Source: Pseudomonadota bacterium
GTDB lineage: Bacteria > Myxococcota_A > UBA796 > SXON01
Direction: 5' to 3'
DNA length: 7,032 bases
NCBI GenBank assembly: GCA_005776735.1
Contig: SXOM01000079.1
Coordinates: 1 to 7,032 of the forward strand
This document shows positions 1 through 5,241 of the stretch, piece by piece. The position numbers and the translations under genes are program-made. A model generated the notes under the pieces. The model made no database searches, had not been told where the DNA came from, and saw only the letters and a list, made by a program, of their open reading frames with translations. The stretch's first letter is position 1. Each line of letters starts with the position of its first letter.

Positions 1-1
1 C

Positions 2-517
2 TTGGCCGGCCTGGGCCGCGCCCAGGTGATGCTCGGGCGCGCGCCCGAGGCGCTGCCTTCGTTGCAGAAGGCGAGCACCCTCTTCCCCGATCAGGTCGAC
101 GCGCACCTGTGGCACGCCAAGGCCGCCGCGGCCACCGGCGCGGGCGACGTGGCGCTCGGCGAGGTCAAGGCGATCTTCGCCACCAAGCCCGCCCACCTCG
201 AGGCGCACCGTGTCGCCCAGGGCGTGCTTCGCGAACGAAAGAGCTATGCTGAGGCCCACGAGTTGCTCGCGAGTGCGCGGGCGGCCGCGAACAACCCCGG
301 CTTCGACTGCTTGGAAGGGGTGTTGTTCGCCGCGGAAGACAAGCTGGGCGACGCCACCCGGATGACGACCACCTGCGCCGGTGTACCCGACCAGACGTTG
401 TACACGGAGCTCACCCGGGCGATCACCGACGCCGTGGCCCGCGCCGAGGCCGCCGCGCCGCCGCCCGAGCCGGAGCCGCCCCCGCCGCCGCCCGAGGCGC
501 CGAAGAAGAAGCGGTAG
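2..517 (+). CDS. TPR-repeat protein, C-terminal part (5' end outside window)
   Basis: The frame is open from the first bases of the window, so the visible 171 codons are the C-terminal part of a longer protein; the TTG at position 2 is not a convincing start. The first ~95 visible residues are alanine/leucine-rich helical repeats of TPR type, for example a helix pair around residues 2-45 with the pattern A-x-LG-x-EAL-x-x-L-x-KA-x-x-L-x-P. Two cysteines (visible residues 103 and 125) flank a short non-repeat segment and could form a disulfide. Residues about 149-167 are almost only Pro, Glu and Ala, and the protein ends in Lys-Lys-Lys-Arg. TPR proteins are scaffolds for protein-protein contacts; no specific partner or compartment can be named. 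Any catalytic or signal domain would lie upstream of the window. The ureohydrolase gene starts 15 bases after the TAG stop, so the two may be co-transcribed. Confidence 0.75.
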   Translation: MAGLGRAQVMLGRAPEALPSLQKASTLFPDQVDAHLWHAKAAAATGAGDVALGEVKAIFATKPAHLEAHRVAQGVLRERKSYAEAHELLASARAAANNPGFDCLEGVLFAAEDKLGDATRMTTTCAGVPDQTLYTELTRAITDAVARAEAAAPPPEPEPPPPPPEAPKKKR

Positions 518-532
518 GATAGCGCGGGGGCC

Positions 533-1528
533 ATGTCCTTCGACCCCGACGCCCCCGCCGAGGGCGGCAACCTCTACGGCCTCCCGTTCGACCCCGACCA
601 GGCGCGGATCCACGTGCAGGCGGTGCCGTGGCAGGCGACCACCAGCTACCGGCGCGGCACGCGCGAAGGCCCCGACAGCCTGCTCGGCGCGTCCATGCAG
701 GTGGACCTCTTCGACCTGGAGTACGGCGAGGTCTGGCAGGCGGGCATCGCGTTGTTGCCCGAAGACGCACGGTTCCGCGCGTGGGACGCCCAGGCCGAGC
801 CCGACGCGCTGGCGGTGATCGAGAGCCTGGGCCGCGCCCCGGAAGCCGCGGCGCGGGTGAACGTGCTCTCCCAGCGCGTGAACGACGCGGTGTACGAGCG
901 CGCGCGGGAGAGCCTGGCGCAGGGGAGGGTGCCGGCCCTGATCGGCGGAGACCACTCCACCCCGTTCGGGCTCATCCGGGCGGTGGCCGAGCGCTACCCG
1001 GGGGTGGGCGTGCTGCACGTCGACGCCCACGCCGACCTGCGCGACGCCTACGAGGGCTTTGCCTTCAGCCACGCGAGCATCATGTTCAATGTGTTGCGAC
1101 ACATCGCCGATGTGTCACGGATCACGCAGGTGGGCATTCGTGACGTAGGCGCGGCCGAGCTGGCGTTGATCCATGCGGAGCCACGCCTGCGCACGTTCTT
1201 CGACCCCGCGCTCGGCGACCGGCTCGCTGCGGGAGAGACATGGCTCGGGCTGGTCGACGAGATCATCGAGACGCTGCCCCCCCGGGTGTACGTCTCGTTC
1301 GACGTCGACGGCATGGAGCCGGCGTTGTGCCCGGGTACCGGCACGCCGGTCCCGGGCGGCCTCGCCTGGCGCCAGGTGTGCTCGCTGCTGCGGCGGTTGT
1401 CGGAGCGCCGCGAGCTCGTCGGGTTCGACGTCAACGAGATCGGGCCGGACGAGTGGGACGGCAACGTGGCCGCGCGCCTGTTCTACAAGTTGTGCGGCGC
1501 CGCGGTGCGGAGCGGCCCCGGCCGGTAG
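533..1528 (+). CDS. Agmatinase/arginase-family ureohydrolase
   Basis: 331 aa, the usual family length. Family enzymes hydrolyse a guanidino compound (agmatine, arginine, guanidinobutyrate and others) to urea and an amine at a binuclear Mn(II) site. All six expected metal ligands are visible: His141 in GGDHS, Asp164/His166/Asp168 in VDAHAD, and Asp257/Asp259 in SFDVDG, followed by the family signature CPGTGTPVPGG (266-276). The C-terminus has the WDGNVAARLFYKLC-type ending (309-321) that I recall from a clade usually annotated 'agmatinase family protein'. Substrate is uncertain: the motif after the first metal cluster reads SHAS (179-182) instead of the HGT typical of agmatinases, and the usual Asp-Pro after the last metal motif is Glu-Pro (262-263). 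The ATG at 533 follows a GGGGG stretch by two bases; no better start is evident. If it is agmatinase, the product is putrescine and the enzyme is cytoplasmic. The neighbours do not form a polyamine operon. Confidence 0.85.
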   Translation: MSFDPDAPAEGGNLYGLPFDPDQARIHVQAVPWQATTSYRRGTREGPDSLLGASMQVDLFDLEYGEVWQAGIALLPEDARFRAWDAQAEPDALAVIESLGRAPEAAARVNVLSQRVNDAVYERARESLAQGRVPALIGGDHSTPFGLIRAVAERYPGVGVLHVDAHADLRDAYEGFAFSHASIMFNVLRHIADVSRITQVGIRDVGAAELALIHAEPRLRTFFDPALGDRLAAGETWLGLVDEIIETLPPRVYVSFDVDGMEPALCPGTGTPVPGGLAWRQVCSLLRRLSERRELVGFDVNEIGPDEWDGNVAARLFYKLCGAAVRSGPGR

Positions 1529-1540
1529 CCGGGGCCGGCT
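1511..1540. terminator. GC hairpin between convergent genes, possible bidirectional terminator
   Basis: A perfect 9-bp stem, 1514-1522 pairing with 1528-1536, closes a 5-base loop. It extends by three more pairs (1511-1513 with 1538-1540) around one bulged base. The TAG stop of the ureohydrolase sits at the loop/stem junction. A second, alternative pairing joins 1511-1518 with 1545-1552, which reaches the end of the cytochrome gene. The position between two converging genes fits a terminator for both strands. There is no T-run on either side, so intrinsic termination is not assured; such U-less GC hairpins are common in high-GC genomes. Confidence 0.4.
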
Positions 1541-1550
1541 GCGTGGGCCG

Positions 1551-2534
1551 CTACAGGTCCGGATACAGGTCGGGGTCGGCCATCGCCGCGTACAGGTCCT
1601 GGAGGTCCGCCGTTTCGGTGACCAGGCCGGGCTCCATGTCGCCCGGCTCTCCGAACTTCACCTTGAACCACGCCTCGTACGGCTTCGCCCGAACGAACTG
1701 CCCGACGCTCTGCGTGCCGCCGGGGGGCATGCTCTTGCCGTCGGCGCCGTGGCAGGCCGCGCACACGGCGGTGTAGATCGCCGCCCCGTTGGTCGGATCG
1801 CCGTCCTGGCCGATGTTGGAGTAGCTCAGGGTCGGGGACACGAGGAACCACCCCGACGCCTCGTCCCACTCGTAGTGCATCGGCTCCCCGGAGATCGTCA
1901 GGTCATACAGATCGTTCGGGTTCACCCACTCCTCGCGCATGAACTTCACCAGGTTCCACACCTGGGCTTCGGTCAGGTACTCGGAGTAGTCCGGGTGCCG
2001 GCTGTCGGCGGAGTTCATGTACCGGCCGTCGGGCCGATCGATGAGGTCGAAGAGCTGGTCGTACGACGCCGTGATCGCGGTGGCGCGCAGGTTCTCCGGC
2101 GCGACGTCGGGGCGCGAGGACGAGCCGGTGCTCACCCCCGTGCGGCTGGCGTACGAGCCGGCGTTGCCGAGACCGTCCCAGGCGTGACACGCTTTGCACC
2201 TCGCGAAGTCGGACGCCACGGTCACGGAGTAGTCGGCGAGGGCGCCGGTGCCCCCGCCCGAGGTGCTGTACCACTGGGAGTACGCCGCCCCGCCGGCGAT
2301 GCCGTCGGCCGCGTCGTACTCGGCGGGCACCGGACCCGGCCAGTCTTCGCCGTCGGCGCCGGCGGCACCGTCCGCCCCATCGGCGCCCGCAGCCCCGTCG
2401 GCGCCCGCGGCGCCGTCGGCGCCCGCGGCACCGTCGATCCCGTCGACCCCATCCACACCGTCCGCACCGGCGGGACCCTCGCAGCCGACCATGAGCGCCA
2501 GGAACGCGCCGCCACCGAACACCAGACTGGACAT
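1551..2534 (-). CDS. Lipoprotein di-haem cytochrome c with collagen-like stalk
   Basis: 327 aa. Residues 1-17 are a hydrophobic signal peptide ending in a lipobox-like Met-Val-Gly before Cys18, so the mature protein should be lipid-anchored; the n-region lacks Lys/Arg, which is atypical. Residues 20-64 are 15 uninterrupted Gly-X-Y triplets, mostly GAD and GAA, as in bacterial collagen-like domains. Two c-type haem sites follow: CKACH (113-117) and CAACH (258-262). Each is followed by a cytochrome c-like segment, for example LTEAQVWNLVKFMREEW (187-203), a typical closing helix. Met300 in GDMEPG is the likely axial ligand of haem 2; for haem 1, Met173 is a candidate but uncertain. The likely role is periplasmic or surface electron transfer, with haems held off the membrane on a (possibly trimeric) stalk; the redox partner is unknown. 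The start is fixed by a strong AAGGAG six bases upstream and the absence of any upstream in-frame ATG, GTG or TTG before a stop at 2613-2615. A sigma-54-type promoter lies just upstream. Confidence 0.85.
   Translation of the reverse strand: MSSLVFGGGAFLALMVGCEGPAGADGVDGVDGIDGAAGADGAAGADGAAGADGADGAAGADGEDWPGPVPAEYDAADGIAGGAAYSQWYSTSGGGTGALADYSVTVASDFARCKACHAWDGLGNAGSYASRTGVSTGSSSRPDVAPENLRATAITASYDQLFDLIDRPDGRYMNSADSRHPDYSEYLTEAQVWNLVKFMREEWVNPNDLYDLTISGEPMHYEWDEASGWFLVSPTLSYSNIGQDGDPTNGAAIYTAVCAACHGADGKSMPPGGTQSVGQFVRAKPYEAWFKVKFGEPGDMEPGLVTETADLQDLYAAMADPDLYPDL
2343..2477 (-). repeat. Collagen-like Gly-X-Y coding repeat
   Basis: This is the DNA encoding residues 20-64 of the cytochrome lipoprotein, 15 consecutive Gly-X-Y triplets. 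The middle part (about 2380-2430) is an imperfect repeat of 18-bp units encoding alternating GAA and GAD triplets, consistent with growth by in-frame duplication. Asp sits in the Y position of most triplets, there is one Pro, and there is no Lys or Arg, so the stalk is strongly acidic. Confidence 0.8.
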
Positions 2535-2540
2535 GACTCT

Positions 2541-2546
2541 CTCCTT
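2541..2546 (-). promoter_or_regulatory. Strong ribosome binding site of the cytochrome gene
   Basis: The minus strand reads AAGGAG, followed by six bases and then the ATG at 2534. It is the best Shine-Dalgarno match in the window and decides the start of the cytochrome lipoprotein, whose neighbours mostly have weak or no such signal. Confidence 0.8.
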
Positions 2547-2562
2547 GTGCGCCGCGGCCTGC

Positions 2563-2577
2563 GCAAGCTGCGTGCCA
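2563..2577 (-). promoter_or_regulatory. Sigma-54 (RpoN) -24/-12 promoter of the cytochrome gene
   Basis: On the minus strand the sequence reads TGGCACG-N4-TTGC. This matches the known -24/-12 consensus at every core position, including the GG and GC dinucleotides exactly 10 bases apart. The -24 element is at 2577-2571 and the -12 element at 2566-2563. The predicted transcription start is near 2551, giving a leader of about 17 bases that contains the AAGGAG at 2546-2541 and ends at the ATG at 2534. Agreement of motif, spacing, strand and distance makes chance unlikely. Sigma-54 promoters need an enhancer-binding activator ATPase; none is encoded in the window. Confidence 0.75.
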
Positions 2578-2602
2578 CACGAGGTCTCCGCCGGCCTCCT
2601 CG

Positions 2603-2619
2603 ATCGTTCGACTCACGAT
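2603..2619. promoter_or_regulatory. Inverted repeat upstream of the sigma-54 promoter, candidate activator site
   Basis: ATCGT (2603-2607) and ACGAT (2615-2619) form a 5-7-5 inverted repeat centred near 2611, about 60 bases upstream of the predicted sigma-54 start. Activators of sigma-54 bind dyad sites upstream of the promoter, usually somewhat farther away (80-200 bases). The half sites are short, so this is only a candidate. Confidence 0.2.
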
Positions 2620-2691
2620 GCGCCGGACGCGTGTGACCTGACCCCACTCTCGGTGCGGATTGCCACATCTCGGGCGGCCCCGACCCGCCGC

Positions 2692-3720
2692 TCACCTCGC
2701 GCCGACCACCGCCCAGAAGTAGCCCTCGCTCCCCTCGGGCTCGGGCCACAGCGTGGTCCCGGCTCCGGCCACCTCTTCGTTCTCGCGCAGGGTCAACGCG
2801 CAGGTGGCGTACACCACGGTGCCGGCCATGCGGCGCGCGCGCGCCAGGAGGTCCCGCTGCGCGTCGAGCGGGTAGCGCAGCTTCCACCGGTTCTCCGGGT
2901 GCCGGCGCAGCACGCCCGTGCCGCTGCACGGGGCGTCGACCAGCACCACGTCGTAGGTGCCGCGGGGTTCGGCCACCGTGATGTCCAGGCCCGCCCGCTG
3001 CGCACGGTGGGACAGCTCCACCAGCGCGCCCCGCCGGACGTCCCAGGCCGTGACCCGCGCGCCGAGCGCGGCCAGCGTGAGCGCCTTGCCGCCCGCGCCC
3101 GCACACAGGTCGAGCACCCGCGCGCCCACGCCCGGAAACGCCGCCTCGGCGATCTTCTGGCTGCCCAGGTCCTGCACCTCGAGCGCGCCGGCCTGGAACG
3201 CGGGGAAGGTGTGGATGTTCGCGCGCTGCTCGAGCCGGATCGCAGCACCGAACCGGGTGTGGGGCACCGGCACCTCCGCGCCGGCCCGGAGCGCGCGCAA
3301 CCACACCGGCGCCCGGCCCGCAAGGGTGCGCGCCAGCTCGACCGCACGCTCCGGCCCGAGGCGCGCCCACCACTCCGCGGCCAGATCGTCCGGCAACGAG
3401 GTGGCGACCGCGTAGGCGTCGGGCGGGTCGTCGAGCTCGGGCACCCCCCGCTCGGCGAGCTGCAACCACGCCTGGAGCGGGTCGGCGTGCAGCCGCGCGA
3501 GCGCCCGCTCGTGTCGCACGAGGCCGGTGAGCAGGTCGCCCGCGACCGGCCGCTCCTTGCTGCCGAGGCTCCGCTCCTCGCGCAACGCCCGCGAGAGGAT
3601 CGGCCCGGCCATGCGCCGATCTGCCAGCATCGCCGCCCAAATCCGCTCGACCACCCGCAGCACGCGCGGCGAGGGGACCGAGGGGGTGGGCAGGGCACAG
3701 GACCAGACGGCAGAGGACAT
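2692..3720 (-). CDS. RsmB/Nop2/Sun-family RNA (cytosine-5) methyltransferase
   Basis: 342 aa from the ATG at 3720. It transfers a methyl group from S-adenosylmethionine to carbon 5 of cytosine in RNA, probably 16S rRNA, in the cytoplasm. The SAM-binding loop is DLCAGAGGKA (204-213). Motif IV is DAPCSGTGV (262-270) with Cys265, and motif VI is YATCALTLRENEE (304-316) with Cys307. By analogy with E. coli RsmB, Cys307 is the nucleophile and Cys265 releases the product. Motif VI has Ala308 where many relatives have Ser. The N-terminal ~150 residues are helical and could be a reduced NusB-like RNA-binding domain; the whole is shorter than E. coli RsmB (about 429 aa). The frame stays open upstream to 3912, but that would overlap the divergent psd gene and encode Arg-rich low-quality sequence, so I reject it. 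A GTG at codon 20 is an alternative start. There is no clear Shine-Dalgarno. I withhold the symbol rsmB because target position cannot be read from sequence. Confidence 0.85.
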   Translation of the reverse strand: MSSAVWSCALPTPSVPSPRVLRVVERIWAAMLADRRMAGPILSRALREERSLGSKERPVAGDLLTGLVRHERALARLHADPLQAWLQLAERGVPELDDPPDAYAVATSLPDDLAAEWWARLGPERAVELARTLAGRAPVWLRALRAGAEVPVPHTRFGAAIRLEQRANIHTFPAFQAGALEVQDLGSQKIAEAAFPGVGARVLDLCAGAGGKALTLAALGARVTAWDVRRGALVELSHRAQRAGLDITVAEPRGTYDVVLVDAPCSGTGVLRRHPENRWKLRYPLDAQRDLLARARRMAGTVVYATCALTLRENEEVAGAGTTLWPEPEGSEGYFWAVVGAR

Positions 3721-3732
3721 CGGCAGCCCGCC

Positions 3733-3740
3733 GCTATATC
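3733..3740. promoter_or_regulatory. Shared AT-rich -10-like element between divergent genes
   Basis: Only 29 bases separate the start codons of the methyltransferase (minus) and psd (plus), and they contain the one AT-rich spot of this stretch. Read on plus, TATATC (3735-3740) ends 9 bases before the psd ATG; read on minus, TATAGC (3738-3733) ends 12 bases before the methyltransferase ATG. Either would act as a -10 box giving a leader of only a few bases. I find no convincing -35 for either direction, and neither gene has a Shine-Dalgarno, which fits very short or absent leaders. Confidence 0.35.
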
Positions 3741-3749
3741 CACGCCCGC

Positions 3750-4601
3750 ATGAAGGACGCGCTGATCGTCTCCGCGCTCTCGCTGGTGCCCAAGAACCGC
3801 GTCTCGGGGTGGATGGGTGCGCTCGCCCGCCTCGAGTTGCCGGGGCCCCTGCTCCGCCTGTTCTTGCGCTGGTACATCTGGAAGTACGCCGTCGACCTCG
3901 ACGAGGCCGCACGCCCGCTCACCGGGTACCGATCGGTGGTCGACTTCTTCACTCGCGAGCTGCGCGCCGGCGTCCGCCCGATCGACGCGGCGCCCGACAC
4001 GGTGGTCAGCCCCGCCGACGGAAAGGTGTACGCCTGCGGCGTGGTGCACGACGACCGCATCCCGCAGAGCGAATCACAGCACTTCTCGGCGCGGGAGCTG
4101 CTCGCGGGCCGACACGACTGCGAAGGGTGGGCCTACGCCGTGGTGTACCTGTCCCCCCGCGACTACCACCGCGTCCACAGCCCCGTCACCGGCCAGGTCG
4201 CGCACTTCCAGTACGTGCCCGGCGCCTTGTGGCCGGTCTTCCCGGCAGCGACCCGCAAGATCCCGTTCCTCTTTTCACGCAACGAACGGCTCACGGCCTT
4301 GCTCGAAAGTACGTTCGGCGAGGTGGCGGTGTGCCTGGTCGGCGCGTTCGGGGTCGGGCGCATGCGCGTGGTCTTCGACCCGATGGCGACCAACTGCGGG
4401 GCCACCGAGGTCGTCGAGCGGGCGGTCACCCCCGCGCACCCGCTGCAGCGCGGCGAGGAGCTCGGGCGCTTCGAGATGGGGTCGACCGTGGTGCTGCTGT
4501 TCCCCCCCGGCCAGGTGGAGTGGACGGTCAAACCCGGCGATCCGGTGCGGGTGGGCGAACGTCTCGCGCGCCCGACGCGCCGCTCCGCGGCCGCGAATTG
4601 A
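3750..4601 (+). CDS. psd: Phosphatidylserine decarboxylase proenzyme
   Basis: 283 aa. It decarboxylates phosphatidylserine to phosphatidylethanolamine on the cytoplasmic face of the inner membrane. The proenzyme cleaves itself to alpha and beta chains and converts the new N-terminal Ser into a pyruvoyl group. The conserved catalytic Asp90 lies in SPADGK, the DYHRVH motif is at 138-143 (His140 and His143), and the cleavage site is MGST at 243-246 with Ser245 as the pyruvoyl precursor; E. coli has LGST. Other family blocks are visible: YRSVVDFFTREL (60-71), RPIDA (76-80), VPGALWPVF (156-164) and RNERLTALLE (178-187). Residues 1-45 carry the hydrophobic membrane-associating start. The Asp falls at residue 90 exactly as in E. 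coli, supporting the ATG at 3750. No ribosome binding site is visible. The fatty acid hydroxylase gene follows after 30 bases, probably in one transcript. Confidence 0.93.
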   Translation: MKDALIVSALSLVPKNRVSGWMGALARLELPGPLLRLFLRWYIWKYAVDLDEAARPLTGYRSVVDFFTRELRAGVRPIDAAPDTVVSPADGKVYACGVVHDDRIPQSESQHFSARELLAGRHDCEGWAYAVVYLSPRDYHRVHSPVTGQVAHFQYVPGALWPVFPAATRKIPFLFSRNERLTALLESTFGEVAVCLVGAFGVGRMRVVFDPMATNCGATEVVERAVTPAHPLQRGEELGRFEMGSTVVLLFPPGQVEWTVKPGDPVRVGERLARPTRRSAAAN

Positions 4602-4631
4602 CATCCTGAACGCCGGAGATAGGCGCGGTCC

Positions 4632-5228
4632 ATGTTCTTCCCCGCCACGCCCGAATCGCCGCCGATGTTCGAGAACAAGTTCCTCGACGGCTTCTCCCGC
4701 GTCCCCTGGTACGTGGTGCCGCTGGTGTGGGTGCCGGCCGCCACCGCGTCGTTCGCGGTCGGTCTCACCCGGTTCCAGCTCCCGATCGGTCCGTCGCTCG
4801 GCGCCTTCGCGGCCGGCCTCTTCGTGTGGACGCTCGCCGAGTACTGGCTGCACCGTACGCTCTTCCACTGGACGCCGAAGACGTCGTGGGGCCCGCGGAT
4901 GCACTTCTTCCTGCACGGGGTTCACCACGAGTGGATCGACGACCGCTTCCGCCTGGTGATGCCGCCCGCCGCCGCTGCGGCCCTCGCCGCGGGCTTCTAC
5001 GGGCTGTGGTGGTTGCTGCTCGGGGGGTGGACGCTCCCGTTCATGGCCGGGAAGATCCTGGGCTACATCGCCTACGACATGACGCACTACTACGTGCACC
5101 ACGGCAAGGTGCGCGGCACGTGGTTCAAGCGGCTGCGCGCCCACCACATGAACCACCATCACAACAAGGAAGGGCGCAAGTACGGGGTCAGCACGACGTT
5201 GTGGGACCACGTCTTCCGCACCTACTGA
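4632..5228 (+). CDS. Fatty acid 2-hydroxylase-like membrane enzyme (sterol desaturase/fatty acid hydroxylase superfamily)
   Basis: 198 aa integral membrane protein with hydrophobic segments around 28-46, 54-70 and 112-150. It carries the histidine pattern of the superfamily, with all four clusters seen in FA2H/Scs7: H74-x4-H79, H95-x2-HH99, H152-x3-H156 and H172-x2-HH176. These ten His bind a di-metal centre that activates O2. The flanking words resemble FA2H more than carotenoid or sterol enzymes: EYWLHRTLFHW (70-80), FRLVMPP (106-112), YDMTHYYVHHG (148-158) and GVSTTLWDHVF (185-195). The expected reaction is alpha-hydroxylation of a long acyl chain. Unlike eukaryotic Scs7/FA2H there is no fused cytochrome b5 domain, so a separate electron donor is needed. 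A GGAG lies 13 bases before the ATG at 4632; an in-frame ATG at 4665 (codon 12) is a reasonable alternative start. A beta-carotene hydroxylase (CrtZ) is the main alternative, less likely. Confidence 0.85.
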   Translation: MFFPATPESPPMFENKFLDGFSRVPWYVVPLVWVPAATASFAVGLTRFQLPIGPSLGAFAAGLFVWTLAEYWLHRTLFHWTPKTSWGPRMHFFLHGVHHEWIDDRFRLVMPPAAAAALAAGFYGLWWLLLGGWTLPFMAGKILGYIAYDMTHYYVHHGKVRGTWFKRLRAHHMNHHHNKEGRKYGVSTTLWDHVFRTY

Positions 5229-5241
5229 CCGGAACGAGCAA

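Noticed and set aside
1173..2636. Plus-strand open frame of 487 codons crossing the ureohydrolase and cytochrome genes
   Set aside because: Arg/Ala/Gly-rich composition typical of an alternate frame in very GC-rich DNA; it overlaps two well-supported genes in full.
2248..3753. Long plus-strand open frame (about 500 codons) with Ser-Ala-Pro repeats
   Set aside because: It is the complement of the collagen-like coding DNA and of the methyltransferase gene. Its repeats mirror the Gly-X-Y codons, it has no family motif, and it spans two genes with clear functional residues on the other strand.
3721..3912. N-terminal extension of the methyltransferase up to 3912
   Set aside because: It would overlap the well-supported psd start by over 160 bases and adds only Arg/Pro/Ser-rich sequence unlike the family.
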